From: Gammaproteobacteria bacterium
GTDB lineage: Bacteria > Pseudomonadota > Gammaproteobacteria > Pseudomonadales > UBA5518
DNA: 64,000 nucleotides
Assembly: GCA_016718385.1 (NCBI GenBank)
Contig: JADKDK010000001.1
Location: 186,001 to 250,000 of the forward strand
Direction: 5' to 3'
This document shows, in pieces, positions 1 to 8,528 of this stretch. The notes under the pieces are model-generated. The model was not told where the DNA came from and made no database searches. It saw only the letters and a list, made by a program, of their open reading frames with translations. The position numbers were made by a program, and so were the translations under genes. Position 1 is the first letter of the stretch; each line of letters begins with the position of its first letter.

Positions 1-1
1 C

Positions 2-409
2 GTGCTCGCGGCGACCGCGTGCATCATGCCGTGTTTCGAGATCGTGGATTCGCGCATCCGCGACTGGAAGATCCGCATCCAGGACACCGTGGCCGACAAC
101 GCCTCCTGCGGCGTGTTCGTGCTGGGCGAGGCCGAGGTCGATCCGCGACTGCACGACCTGCCGAACCTGAAGGTCAACGTGTTCAAGAACGGCAAGCCGC
201 TGTCCGAGGGGCTGGGCTCCGCGGTGCAGGGCAACCCGCTGACCGCGGTGGCGTGGCTAGCCAACACCCTGGGGCGCTACGACATCCCGTTCAAGGCCGG
301 CGACATCATCCTCTCGGGTTCCGTGGTGCCGCTGGAGCCCGTGGGCCCCGGCGACGAGATGCGTTGCGAAGTCGAAGGCATCGGTTCGGCCAGCTGCCGC
401 TTCGTCTGA
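2..409 (+). CDS. 2-oxopent-4-enoate hydratase / 2-oxo-hexenedioate decarboxylase family, 3' part
   Basis: The window opens inside this gene, so only the last 135 residues are visible and the true start lies upstream. The segment has the hydratase/decarboxylase family C-terminal pattern: a GxxSAVQGNPLTAVAWLAN block near residues 71-88 and a GDIILSGSVVPLEPVGPGD block near 101-119. Members hydrate 2-hydroxypenta-2,4-dienoate to 4-hydroxy-2-oxovalerate, or decarboxylate 2-oxo-3-hexenedioate, in meta-cleavage pathways. The next two genes encode the enzymes that consume 4-hydroxy-2-oxovalerate, which favours the hydratase reading; the fragment alone does not decide it. It ends 75 bp before the dehydrogenase, with two palindromic repeats in the gap. 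Confidence 0.88.
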   Translation: MLAATACIMPCFEIVDSRIRDWKIRIQDTVADNASCGVFVLGEAEVDPRLHDLPNLKVNVFKNGKPLSEGLGSAVQGNPLTAVAWLANTLGRYDIPFKAGDIILSGSVVPLEPVGPGDEMRCEVEGIGSASCRFV

Positions 410-410
410 C

Positions 411-463
411 GTGGGTCCGGCTTCAGCCGGACAGCTATCGTGTAGGTCCGGCTTCAGCCGGAC
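411..463. repeat. pair of GTAG/GTGG-headed REP palindromes
   Basis: Two 22-nt units at 411-432 and 442-463 have heads GTGG and GTAG and share the palindromic stem GTCCGGCTTCAGCCGGAC. They lie in the same orientation immediately after the hydratase stop. The head plus palindrome is the pattern of SMAG/GTAG-type REP elements; membership is inferred from pattern alone. Confidence 0.8.
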
Positions 464-484
464 AATTTGAATATCGAGGAATAC

Positions 485-1384
485 ATGGGTAACAAGATCA
501 AGGCAGCCATCATAGGCCCCGGCAACATCGGTACCGACCTGCTGATGAAGGCGAAGCGCTCGACGCTGATCGAGCCGGTGTGGATGGTGGGCGTGGAGCC
601 GCAGTCGCCGGGCCTGGCGCGCGCGAAGGAGATGGGCCTCAAGACCACCTCCGACGGCGTCGACGGCATGTTGCCGACGATGCGCGCCGACGGCGTGCAG
701 ATCTGTTTCGACGCGACCTCCGCGTACGCGCACAAGGCCAACTCGGCCAAGGTGAATTCGCAGGGCGCGCTGATGATCGACCTGACGCCGGCGGCCATCG
801 GCCCGTACTGCGTGCCGCCGGTGAACCTGAAGGATCACGTCGGCAAGCGCGAGATGAACGTGAACATGGTGACCTGCGGCGGGCAGGCGACGATCCCGAT
901 GGTCGCCGCGGTCTCGCGCGTGCAGAAGGTCGCCTACGGCGAGATCGTCGCGACGGTGGCCTCCAAGTCCGTGGGCCCCGGCACGCGCAAGAACATCGAC
1001 GAGTTCACGCGCACCACCGCGGGCGCGGTCGAGAAGATCGGCGGCGCCGCCGAGGGCAAGGCGATCATCGTGATCAACCCGGCCGAGCCGCCGCTGATCA
1101 TGCGCGACACCATCCACTGCCTGCTCGAGGACGAGCCGGACGAGGCGGCGATCACGCGCTCCATCCACGAGATGGTCGCGGAAGTGCAGAAATACGTGCC
1201 CGGCTACACGCTGAAGAACGGTCCGGTCTTCGACGGCAAGCGCGTCTCGGTGTGGATGGAAGTGGCGGGTCTGGGTGATTTCCTGCCGAAGTACGCCGGC
1301 AACCTGGACATCATGACCGCCGCAGCGCTGCGCACCGCCGAGATGTTCGCCGAGGAGATCCTCGACGGTCGCCTGGTGCTGTAG
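485..1384 (+). CDS. dmpF: acetaldehyde dehydrogenase (acetylating), DmpF/MhpF type
   Basis: This 299-residue protein converts acetaldehyde, NAD and CoA to acetyl-CoA, normally in a channelling complex with the aldolase encoded next. The N-terminal Rossmann motif GPGNIGTD is at residues 11-18. The expected catalytic cysteine is C131 in the CGGQATIP motif, and length and C-terminus match the family. An in-frame TTG at 467 would add six residues, but the ATG at 485 has GAGGA four bases upstream (476-480) and gives the usual MxxKIKAAIIGPG start. It lies between the hydratase and aldolase in one likely transcript. The stop codon sits within the first unit of the next palindromic repeat. Confidence 0.96.
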   Translation: MGNKIKAAIIGPGNIGTDLLMKAKRSTLIEPVWMVGVEPQSPGLARAKEMGLKTTSDGVDGMLPTMRADGVQICFDATSAYAHKANSAKVNSQGALMIDLTPAAIGPYCVPPVNLKDHVGKREMNVNMVTCGGQATIPMVAAVSRVQKVAYGEIVATVASKSVGPGTRKNIDEFTRTTAGAVEKIGGAAEGKAIIVINPAEPPLIMRDTIHCLLEDEPDEAAITRSIHEMVAEVQKYVPGYTLKNGPVFDGKRVSVWMEVAGLGDFLPKYAGNLDIMTAAALRTAEMFAEEILDGRLVL

Positions 1385-1465
1385 GTCCGGCTTCAGCCGG
1401 ATGGGAAATGGAATGTCCGGATGAATCCGGACCCACGGGGAATGTCCGGATGAATCCGGACCTAC
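1381..1465. repeat. three REP palindromes, one forward and two inverted
   Basis: Unit 1 (1381-1402, GTAG head) overlaps the dmpF stop codon. Units 2 (1415-1436) and 3 (1444-1465) are in the opposite orientation, with stem GTCCGGATGAATCCGGAC and ends CCAC and CTAC. The stem loop reads CTTCAG in the first unit and ATTCAT in the inverted ones, so the two arms belong to subfamilies. Confidence 0.8.
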
Positions 1466-1488
1466 GGGGCATTGGAGAGGAACGGAAC

Positions 1489-2511
1489 ATGGATCTCAAG
1501 GGCAAGAAGGTAACGCTGCACGACATGTGCCTGCGCGACGGCATGCATGCCAAGCAGCACCAGATTTCGCTGGACGAGATGCGCGCGGTCGCACGCGGTC
1601 TGGACGAGGCGGGCATGCCTCTGATCGAGGTCACGCACGGCGATGGTCTCGGCGGACGTTCGATCAACTACGGCTTCCCGTGCAACACCGACGAGGAATA
1701 CCTCAAGGCGGTGGTGGGCGTGGTCAAGCGCGCCAAGGTCTCGGCGCTGCTGCTGCCGGGCATCGGCACGGTGGATCACCTGAAGATGGCGCGCGATTGC
1801 GGCATCGGCACGATCCGCGTGGCCACGCACTGCACCGAGGCCGACGTCTCCGAGCAGCACATCGGGATGGGCCGCGAGCTGGGGCTCGACACCGTGGGCT
1901 TCCTGATGATGGCGCACATGATCGGGCCGGAGGAAGTGGTGGCGCAGGCCAGGCTCATGGAGAGCTACGGTGCGAACTGCATCTACTGCACCGACTCTGC
2001 CGGGTACATGCTGCCCGACGACGTGACCGCGCGCATCGCGCTGCTGCGCCGCGAGCTCAAGCCCGAGACCGAACTCGGCTTCCACGGTCACCACAACATG
2101 GCGATGGGCATCGCGAACTCGCTGGCCGCGATCGAGGCGGGCGCCAACCGCATCGACGGTTCGGTGGCGGGCCTCGGCGCCGGCGCCGGCAACACGCCGC
2201 TGGAAGTGTTCGTCGCGGTGATCGACCGCATGGGCGTCGATCACGGCATCGACGTGTACAAGATCATGGACGTGGCTGAAGACCTCGTCGTGCCGATGAT
2301 GGACCGGGTGATCCGCATCGACCGCGACTCGCTGATCCTCGGCTACGCGGGCGTCTACTCCTCGTTCCTGCTGTTCGCGCAGCGCGCGGCAAAGAAATAC
2401 GGTGTCAGCTCGCGCGACATCCTGGTCGAGCTGGGCCGGCGCAAGACGGTGGGCGGCCAGGAGGACATGATCGAGGACCTCGCGCTCGACATGTCGCGCG
2501 GTGTGGTCTGA
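1489..2511 (+). CDS. dmpG: 4-hydroxy-2-oxovalerate aldolase
   Basis: This 340-residue class II aldolase of the HMG-CoA-lyase-like family splits 4-hydroxy-2-oxovalerate into pyruvate and acetaldehyde and passes acetaldehyde to DmpF. Visible are HDMCLRDGMH at residues 11-20 (R16, D17, H20 expected in catalysis and metal binding), the GFHGHHNMAMGIANS metal-ligand segment near residue 200, and the glycine-rich GSVAGLGAGAGNTPLEV loop. The open frame extends upstream to 1408 through the REP elements. The ATG at 1489 is chosen because it begins the conserved KKVTLHDMCLRDG region and has GGAGAGG at 1474-1480. Confidence 0.96.
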   Translation: MDLKGKKVTLHDMCLRDGMHAKQHQISLDEMRAVARGLDEAGMPLIEVTHGDGLGGRSINYGFPCNTDEEYLKAVVGVVKRAKVSALLLPGIGTVDHLKMARDCGIGTIRVATHCTEADVSEQHIGMGRELGLDTVGFLMMAHMIGPEEVVAQARLMESYGANCIYCTDSAGYMLPDDVTARIALLRRELKPETELGFHGHHNMAMGIANSLAAIEAGANRIDGSVAGLGAGAGNTPLEVFVAVIDRMGVDHGIDVYKIMDVAEDLVVPMMDRVIRIDRDSLILGYAGVYSSFLLFAQRAAKKYGVSSRDILVELGRRKTVGGQEDMIEDLALDMSRGVV

Positions 2512-2617
2512 CAGCCGTCCTCCCCGCCGCCGGCCCGCCGCCAGGACAGCGCGGCGGGCCGGCGGGTGTGGTGCGTGATGCGGCGTTGCGTGACGAGCGC
2601 AGGGCGCGACGCGACGC

Positions 2618-3730
2618 ATGAAGCCCGATAGCGCGTTCAGCGATCTGGTCGGCCTGGTCTACCAGGGCCCACTCGAGGAGCGCCCGTGGTCGGGGTTCCT
2701 CGGCGCGCTGCGTCACGCCATGGGTGCTGTGGTGACTACGCTGGTGTTGCGCCCCGCCGATACCGATGGCGCCGGACTCATCCTCACCGAGGGCGGTTCC
2801 GGCGATGCCCTGGCGCTCTATCGCGAAGGCCTGTTCATGGCCGACCCCTTCGCCGCCCTGCCGCCGGGCAAGGTGGTGGCGCTGCACGAGATCATCCCGC
2901 TCGCCGAGCTCGAGCAGACCGAACTCTACAAGCTGTGCATGGCGCCGGGCGGCATGCACGACAGCCTCGGCGCGGATGTCGAGGTCGATGGCATCGTCGA
3001 GGCGCAACTGCGGGTCTCGCGCGCCAGGGGCGCCCGGCCCTTCGGCAAGCGCGAGACCCAGCTCTGCACGCTGCTGCTGCCGCATCTGGAGCGGGCCGTG
3101 CGCATCTACATGCGACTGCATCGCGTCGAGTCCGAGCGCGCGCTCTATGCCGGCGCGATCTCGCAACTCGCGGTGGGTACGGTGATACTGGACGCCAGGG
3201 GCGCGGTGAGCGCCACGAACACCCTCGCCGACGGGATCCTCGCAGCCCGCGACGGCCTGTGGGTCGCCGAGGGCGTGCTGCGCGTGCAGAACCCGCGCGA
3301 AGCGGCCGAGCTCAGGCGCATCCTCGGCGAGCTCGCCGAGAGCCAGCGCGCGGGCCAACCGGCACTGGCGCAGGCGCTGCGCATCTCGCGCCCGAGCGGG
3401 CGGGCCGACCTCGGTCTGGTGCTGCGTCCGCTGCCGGCGACGGACGAATCGCAGGGCGTAGCCGGCATCGCGGTCTTCGTCAGCGATCCCGAGGAGCGCT
3501 CGGACGCGCCGGTACAGGTGCTGGTGAAGCTCTTCGGCTTCACGCCGACGGAAGCGCTGGTCGCGATCCAGCTCGCCAACGGTCTGAATATCGATGACGC
3601 GGCCGCCGAGCTCGGCATGACGCGCAACACCGCGCGCGCGCACCTGCGCTCGGTGTTCAACAAGACCGGTATCAGCCGCCAGCCCGCGCTGGTACGGTTG
3701 ATCCTGAAGAGCGTGGCCTCGCTGGCCTGA
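2618..3730 (+). CDS. LuxR-type helix-turn-helix regulator
   Basis: A 370-residue protein with a C-terminal LuxR/FixJ-type HTH around residues 305-365 (LFGFTPTEALVAIQLANG..., then ELGMTRNTARAHLRSVFNKTG). The first ~290 residues look PAS/GAF-like but cannot be assigned to a named sensor family; no autoinducer-binding signature is obvious. It is clearly paralogous to the minus-strand regulator at 10061-11233: both start with a LxxLxYQG(A/P)LE-P-W block and share SERALYAGAISQLAVGT and a VRLILKSVASLA-type C-terminus. It sits between the meta-cleavage genes and the SDR/dioxygenase genes, so local control of aromatic catabolism is a reasonable inference. Confidence 0.85.
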   Translation: MKPDSAFSDLVGLVYQGPLEERPWSGFLGALRHAMGAVVTTLVLRPADTDGAGLILTEGGSGDALALYREGLFMADPFAALPPGKVVALHEIIPLAELEQTELYKLCMAPGGMHDSLGADVEVDGIVEAQLRVSRARGARPFGKRETQLCTLLLPHLERAVRIYMRLHRVESERALYAGAISQLAVGTVILDARGAVSATNTLADGILAARDGLWVAEGVLRVQNPREAAELRRILGELAESQRAGQPALAQALRISRPSGRADLGLVLRPLPATDESQGVAGIAVFVSDPEERSDAPVQVLVKLFGFTPTEALVAIQLANGLNIDDAAAELGMTRNTARAHLRSVFNKTGISRQPALVRLILKSVASLA

Positions 3731-3775
3731 GATTTCCCCGACACCACGACAGACACAACAACTGAGGAAGCCGAC

Positions 3776-4531
3776 ATGGGAATGCTGGACGGAAAAGTGG
3801 CGCTGGTGACCGGAGCCGGGCAGGGCGTGGGACGCGGCATCGCGCTCGCGCTGGCGGGCGAGGGCGCGCGGATCGCGGTCGCGGGACGCACCGAGGGCAA
3901 GCTGCTCGAGACCTGCGCCGAGATCGAAGGGCGTGGCGGGCGCGCGGTCCCGATCGTCTGCGACGTGATGATCGCCGCCGACATCGAGCGCTGCGTGCAG
4001 CAGACGGTGGCGGCCCTGGGCACGGTCGACATCCTGATCAACAACGCGCAGGTGGTGCCGCTGGGGCGCCTGCTCGATGTCACCGAGGAGCACTACCAGG
4101 AAGGCATGGACTCCGGGCCGCTCGCGACGCTGCGCTTCATGAAGGCCTGCTATCCATACCTGCGCGATGGCGGCTGCATCGTGAACCTCGGCTCCTCGTC
4201 GGCGATCCGCTGGGACCCGATCGGCTACGGCGCCTATGCCGCGGCCAAGGAAGCGATCCGCGCGCTGACGCGCGCCGCCGCCTGCGAGTGGGGCCCGGAC
4301 GGCATCCGCGTCAATTGCGTGCTGCCGCTGGCCATGTCGCCGGCGATGGACGGCTGGATTGCCTCGCGGCCCGAGGAGGCCGCGGCCTTCTTCCGCACCA
4401 TCCCGCTCGGTCGCGTGGGCGACTGCGAAACCGACATCGGCCGCGCCGTGGTGTTCCTGTGCGGCCCCGATGCGCGCTACATCACGGGTCATTCGCTGCC
4501 GCTCGACGGCGGCCAGGCCTTCATGCGCTGA
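3776..4531 (+). CDS. SDR family NAD(P)-dependent oxidoreductase
   Basis: A 251-residue classical short-chain dehydrogenase. It shows TGAGQGVG (residues 12-19) for the cofactor, NNA at 89-91 (followed by Q where most members have G), serines at 140-142 and Y154-x-x-x-K158 (YAAAK). The C-terminal TGHSLPLDGGQ matches the family's substrate-loop end. The substrate is not readable from the sequence; the neighbourhood suggests an alcohol or cyclic hydroxy compound from ring degradation. Its TGA (4529-4531) runs into the AGGAG ribosome site of uppP, so the two are probably cotranscribed. Confidence 0.9.
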   Translation: MGMLDGKVALVTGAGQGVGRGIALALAGEGARIAVAGRTEGKLLETCAEIEGRGGRAVPIVCDVMIAADIERCVQQTVAALGTVDILINNAQVVPLGRLLDVTEEHYQEGMDSGPLATLRFMKACYPYLRDGGCIVNLGSSSAIRWDPIGYGAYAAAKEAIRALTRAAACEWGPDGIRVNCVLPLAMSPAMDGWIASRPEEAAAFFRTIPLGRVGDCETDIGRAVVFLCGPDARYITGHSLPLDGGQAFMR

Positions 4532-4541
4532 GGAGACCGCG

Positions 4542-5378
4542 ATGGATGCATGGCCGCTGATCCAGGCCCTGCTGCTCGGCGTGGTCGAGGGGCTCACGGA
4601 GTTCCTGCCGGTCTCCAGCACCGGACACCAGATCATCGTGGCCGACCTGATCGGATTCGGCGGCGAGCGTGCCAAGGCGTTCAACATCATCATCCAGCTG
4701 GGCGCGATACTCGCGGTGGTGTGGGAATACCGCGCGAAGATCCTCGAGGTGGTGCTCACGCTGCCGCGCGAGCCCAGGTCGCAGCGCTTCACCGTGAACC
4801 TGCTGCTGGCCTTCCTGCCGGCGGCCGTGCTGGGCGTGGCCTTCGCGGACCAGATCCATGAGTACCTGTTCAACCCGCTGGCAGTGGCGGTGGCGCTGGT
4901 GCTCGGCGGCGTGGTGATGCTCTGGGCCGAGCGGCGCGAGCACACCGTCGACGTCGAGGAGGTGGACGCGATGGACTGGCACCACGCGCTGAAGGTCGGT
5001 TGCGCCCAGTGCCTCGCGCTGGTGCCCGGCACCTCGCGTTCGGGGGCGACCATCATCGGCGGCCTGCTGTTCGGGCTGTCGCGGCGCGCGGCCACCGAGT
5101 TCTCGTTCTTCCTCGCGATGCCGACCATGGTGGGGGCCGCGGTATACTCGGGCTACAAGTATCGCGAGTTGTTCCATGCCGCGGACCTGCCGGTGTTCGC
5201 CGTCGGCTTCGTCACCTCGTTCGTGTTCGCGATGGTCGCGGTGCGCGCGCTGCTGAAGTTCGTATCCAGCCATTCCTACGCCGCGTTCGCGTGGTACCGC
5301 ATCGGCTTCGGCCTGCTGATACTCGCCACCTGGCAGTTCGCGCTGATCGACTGGTCGGGCGCGGCCGCGGCGCACTGA
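4542..5378 (+). CDS. uppP: undecaprenyl-diphosphatase UppP (BacA family)
   Basis: A 278-residue multi-pass membrane protein that dephosphorylates undecaprenyl diphosphate to recycle the lipid carrier for peptidoglycan and other envelope glycans. Diagnostic are E16xxxE20 followed by PVSSTGH at 23-29 and the second active-site loop PGTSRSGAT. Hydrophobic segments fill most of the rest, and length is normal. The frame is open upstream to 4359, but the ATG at 4542 has AGGAG just upstream and begins the standard MxxWxLIQALLLGVVEGLTEF start. A housekeeping gene lodged between an SDR and a ring-cleavage dioxygenase is unusual; overexpression of this family is known to give bacitracin resistance. Confidence 0.96.
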   Translation: MDAWPLIQALLLGVVEGLTEFLPVSSTGHQIIVADLIGFGGERAKAFNIIIQLGAILAVVWEYRAKILEVVLTLPREPRSQRFTVNLLLAFLPAAVLGVAFADQIHEYLFNPLAVAVALVLGGVVMLWAERREHTVDVEEVDAMDWHHALKVGCAQCLALVPGTSRSGATIIGGLLFGLSRRAATEFSFFLAMPTMVGAAVYSGYKYRELFHAADLPVFAVGFVTSFVFAMVAVRALLKFVSSHSYAAFAWYRIGFGLLILATWQFALIDWSGAAAAH

Positions 5379-5424
5379 GAACACTTTCTTTACCTACCAA
5401 CCCGACAATCGCCGAGGAGAGCCA

Positions 5425-6330
5425 ATGAAGATCAAGAGCCTGGGTTATCTGTGGATCGAGACCACCGACGTGTCCAAGTGGCGCGACTACGGAACGAACA
5501 TCCTGGGGCTGCAGATCGCCCCGACGATGCCGGCCGACGGCAATGTTTACCTGAAGATGGACGCGCGCCCATACCGCTTCGCGGTGTATCCCGGCGAGCG
5601 CGATCGCCTCGCGTTCGCGGGCTGGGAGCTCGAGAGCGAGGAAGCCTTCACCGCGGCACTCGAGGAGCTGCGTGCCGCCGGCGTGGCCTTCGAACTGCCC
5701 GGGGCCGACATCGCGCGCCAGCGGCGCGTGCGCGCCGTGGCGCGGCTGCAGGATCCCGCGGGCGCGACGCTCGAGCTCTACCACGGCGCTGATCTCGACT
5801 ACGCGAAGTTCATCTCGCCGCAGGGCATCGCGGAGTTCGAGACCGGCTTCAACGGCAACATGGGCCTGGGCCACATCGTGCTGCCCACGAAGAAGCTCGC
5901 CGAGACGCGCCGCTTCTACCGCGAGGTGCTGGGCTTCGCCGACACCGACTACATGCATTTCCATTTCTCGCCCGACGCGAAGGATCCTGGCCAGGGCCTG
6001 CACTTCATGCACGTCGACAACCCGCGCCACCACAGCCTCGCGCTGTACGAGGACCCGAACGACAGCCCCTCGGGCTGCGTGCACGCGATGGTCGAAGTCA
6101 GCGACGTCGACGAGGTCGGCTATTGCCTGGACCGCGTCAATGCCGCCGGCATCCCGGTGGTGTCCTCGCTCGGGCGCCACACCAATGACCGCATGCTGTC
6201 GTTCTACATGGCCACCCCGGGCGGCTTCGCGATGGAGTTCGGCTGCGAGGGTTTGCAGATGGACTGGGAAGGCTACACGCCCACGGTGAGCACGCTGCCG
6301 AGCCTGTGGGGGCACAAGTTCCAGATGTGA
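5425..6330 (+). CDS. VOC-family extradiol ring-cleavage dioxygenase (type I)
   Basis: A 301-residue two-module VOC protein of the BphC / catechol 2,3-dioxygenase class, which opens catechol-type rings with Fe(II). The C-terminal module has the 2-His-1-carboxylate ligands in the right places: H150 (GLGHIVLP), H220 (GCVHAMVEV) and E271 (FAMEFGCEG). Y261 and H252 fit second-shell residues of the family. Length and spacing match BphC and the steroid enzyme TesB/HsaC. The substrate is unknown; candidates are dihydroxybiphenyl-like or seco-steroid catechols. A GAGGAG site lies at about 5414-5420. The next gene starts 11 bp after the stop and is another ring-cleavage enzyme of a different fold. Confidence 0.92.
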   Translation: MKIKSLGYLWIETTDVSKWRDYGTNILGLQIAPTMPADGNVYLKMDARPYRFAVYPGERDRLAFAGWELESEEAFTAALEELRAAGVAFELPGADIARQRRVRAVARLQDPAGATLELYHGADLDYAKFISPQGIAEFETGFNGNMGLGHIVLPTKKLAETRRFYREVLGFADTDYMHFHFSPDAKDPGQGLHFMHVDNPRHHSLALYEDPNDSPSGCVHAMVEVSDVDEVGYCLDRVNAAGIPVVSSLGRHTNDRMLSFYMATPGGFAMEFGCEGLQMDWEGYTPTVSTLPSLWGHKFQM

Positions 6331-6340
6331 TGAGCGCGCG

Positions 6341-7162
6341 ATGAGTAACCCGGTGCTACCCAGCTACTACATCGCCCACGGCGGCGGGCCGTGGGTGTAC
6401 ATGGACGGGGCGTTGCGCGCGATGCACGCGCCGCTCGAGCGTGCGCTGGCGGCGATCCCGCGCGAGCTCGGCTGCCGGCCGCACGCGCTGCTGGTGATCT
6501 CGGCGCACTGGGAGGCGCCGCAGTTCACGCTGCTGGAGTCGGCGCGGCCCGGGATGCTCTACGACTACGGCGGCTTCCCGCCGCACACCTACAACGTGCA
6601 GTATCCGGCGCCGGGCGCACCGGAGCTGGCGGCGCGCGCGCACGAGTTGCTCGGCGTCGCGGGCATCCGCACGGCGGGCGAGACGCGCCGCGGTTTCGAC
6701 CACGGCGTGTTCGTGCCGCTGGCGGTGATGTATCCCGATGCCGACATCCCGGTGCTGGCGATGTCGCTGAAGCTCGGCCTCGATCCGGCGCAGCACCTCG
6801 CCGCGGGGCGCGCGCTGGCACCGTTGCGCGCCGAGGGCGTGCTGATCATCGGCAGCGGTTCCGGCTACCACAACATGGCCGGCGTGGATGCGCGCGCGAT
6901 CGCGGCGTCCGCCGCCTTCGATGCCTGGCTGCAGCAGGCGCTCTGCGGCGCGGCCGGCGCCGCGCGCGAAGCGCTGCTCGAACGCTGGGCCGAGGCGCCC
7001 TCGGCGCGCTACGCCCATCCGCGCGAGGAGCACCTGCTGCCGTTGATGGTGGCTGCCGGCGCCGGCGGCGACGAGGCGGGCGTCTGCGCCTGGCAGCAGC
7101 GCGACATGATGGGGGGCATCACGCTGTCCTCGTTCCGTTTCGGCGCGCTGCCCGGCGGCTGA
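6341..7162 (+). CDS. class III extradiol dioxygenase, LigB / 4,5-DOPA dioxygenase (YgiD) family
   Basis: A 273-residue protein with the metal-site pattern of the family: HGGGP at residues 13-17, SAHWE near 54-58, FDHGVFVPL near 118-126 and a C-terminal HPREEHLLPL motif. Family enzymes cleave catechols extradiolly with non-haem Fe(II) (some reports use Zn). The fold is unrelated to the VOC dioxygenase just upstream. The 10-bp gap suggests cotranscription, so the pair may act on two intermediates of one pathway, or one may be redundant. Confidence 0.9.
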   Translation: MSNPVLPSYYIAHGGGPWVYMDGALRAMHAPLERALAAIPRELGCRPHALLVISAHWEAPQFTLLESARPGMLYDYGGFPPHTYNVQYPAPGAPELAARAHELLGVAGIRTAGETRRGFDHGVFVPLAVMYPDADIPVLAMSLKLGLDPAQHLAAGRALAPLRAEGVLIIGSGSGYHNMAGVDARAIAASAAFDAWLQQALCGAAGAAREALLERWAEAPSARYAHPREEHLLPLMVAAGAGGDEAGVCAWQQRDMMGGITLSSFRFGALPGG

Positions 7163-7228
7163 GCCGCACGGATCCGCCGCGGCCGGCGTGGCGTAGAATC
7201 CGGCAACGAATGCCCGGAGACTCCGACC

Positions 7229-7756
7229 ATGAAAGCACTGCTGTTTGCCTTCGCCCTGCTCGCGCCCGTGCTGGCGTTCGCGCAATGCCCCGCGCTGCTC
7301 GACCAGCAGATGCGTCCGCTCGGCAAGCAGGAGGCCGTGAGCCTGTGCGAGCGCTACGCCGGCCAGCCGCTGCTGATCGTGAACACCGCGAGTCATTGCG
7401 GCTATACGCGGCAGTTCAAGGGGCTGGAGGCGCTGAACCAGGAATATCGCGAGCGCGGGCTGCGCGTGATCGGATTCTCCAGCGATGATTTCCGCCAGGA
7501 AGCCGCCGACGAGGCCGAGACGGCGAAGGTGTGCTACGTGAACTACGGCGTCACCTTCGACATGTACGCGCAGGTCCATGTGCGCGGCGAGGACGCGCAC
7601 CCGCTGTTTCGCGAGCTGGCGCGCCAGAGCGAGGCGCCGGGCTGGAATTTTTACAAGTACCTCGTCGACCGCGAGGGCAAGGTCGTGGCGGCCTTCCCGA
7701 GCGGCACGGCGCCCGACGACAAGACCCTGCGCGCGGCGATCGAGAAGCTGCTCTGA
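7229..7756 (+). CDS. secreted glutathione-peroxidase-like thiol peroxidase
   Basis: A 175-residue GPx-family protein with a clear N-terminal signal peptide (MKALLFAFALLAPVLAFA, cleavage near residue 18), so it probably acts in the periplasm. The peroxidatic cysteine is C57 in NTASHCGYT; WNF at 139-141 and the following YKYLVDREG match the family. The usual glutamine-containing P-x-N-Q-F block is replaced by FSSDDFRQE (83-91), so the standard catalytic Gln is missing. C102 could be a resolving cysteine, which would make it thioredoxin-dependent; that is inference. A TAGAAT -10-like hexamer lies at 7194-7199 ahead of the gene. Confidence 0.88.
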   Translation: MKALLFAFALLAPVLAFAQCPALLDQQMRPLGKQEAVSLCERYAGQPLLIVNTASHCGYTRQFKGLEALNQEYRERGLRVIGFSSDDFRQEAADEAETAKVCYVNYGVTFDMYAQVHVRGEDAHPLFRELARQSEAPGWNFYKYLVDREGKVVAAFPSGTAPDDKTLRAAIEKLL

Positions 7757-7865
7757 CCGATCGCGGCCGGCGCGTGACCCGCAGGTCCGGCTCCCCGGCG
7801 CGTGGCAAAGGCCCCCGTTCCGGTCTTATGATGGGGCCGTGACACAAGAGCGGGGGGGCTCGCAC

Positions 7866-8528
7866 GTGAGGACTGCAGTTTTACGCCTGCGCTGTCTGCC
7901 GGCGGTGTTGTGCGTGGCGCTCGGTGCGGCCTGCACCACGACCCGGATCGACGAGAGCCGGGTTGAATCCGCGGCCGTGGGAAGCGGCGAGAAGGTGGTG
8001 GTGCTGGGCCGTCGCCACAACAGCGAGTACGAGACCGAGCCCGAGTTCGTGCGCTGTGTGGGACGCGGTGTCGCGTCCACCGGAGCCGCGGTGGTGCCCG
8101 AGCTCGAGTTCATGAACAGCTTCTACCCCTGGTTCGAGCCGCGCACCGCGCCGATGAGCCTCAAGCGCTTCGAGGCGCTGCTGCAGATGCCGGCCTTCGC
8201 CACGCGCATGCGCGAGCTGAACCTGCGCTACATCGTCTGGGTCGACGGGCGCACCGAAACCGTCGACAAGGCGGGCTCGATTTCATGCGCCGTGGGCCCC
8301 GGAGGCGCCGGCTGCATCGGTTTTGGCACCTGGGACGACGAGTCGAAGTACGAGGCCAGCGTGTGGGATCTGCGCCTGTCGCAATCCATCGCCACCATAA
8401 GCACCGAGTCGGCGGGCACCTCCTACATGCCGGCCGTGATCGTGCCGGTGCCGATCATCGCGCGCGTGCGCGCCGCTGCCTGCGACGGGCTGTCCGCGCA
8501 GTTGAAGAAGCTCTTCTCGCCCGCATGA
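7866..8528 (+). CDS. hypothetical lipoprotein
   Basis: A 220-residue protein that I do not recognise. A basic, hydrophobic N-terminus ends in a lipobox LGAAC (about residues 17-21), indicating lipid attachment and envelope location. The rest has no obvious enzyme motif. The C-terminus contains a hydrophobic AVIVPVPIIARVRAAAC stretch. The frame is open upstream inside the GPx gene, but the GTG at 7866 is chosen because a G-rich ribosome site (about 7850-7858) precedes it and it yields a proper signal. Its stop overlaps the start of the M48 protease (ATGA), so the two are translationally coupled and likely work together. Confidence 0.72.
   Translation: MRTAVLRLRCLPAVLCVALGAACTTTRIDESRVESAAVGSGEKVVVLGRRHNSEYETEPEFVRCVGRGVASTGAAVVPELEFMNSFYPWFEPRTAPMSLKRFEALLQMPAFATRMRELNLRYIVWVDGRTETVDKAGSISCAVGPGGAGCIGFGTWDDESKYEASVWDLRLSQSIATISTESAGTSYMPAVIVPVPIIARVRAAACDGLSAQLKKLFSPA

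Noticed and set aside
411..1465. Integron attC sites or CRISPR-like array
   Set aside because: The palindromes lack attC core sites and do not alternate with equal spacers; GTRG heads and gene-end positions fit REP elements better.
2405..5128. 907-codon minus-strand open frame opposite aldolase, LuxR, SDR and UppP genes
   Set aside because: It is antisense to four well-supported genes, has shadow composition (R, H, A-rich) and no domain; long open antisense frames are expected in GC-rich DNA.
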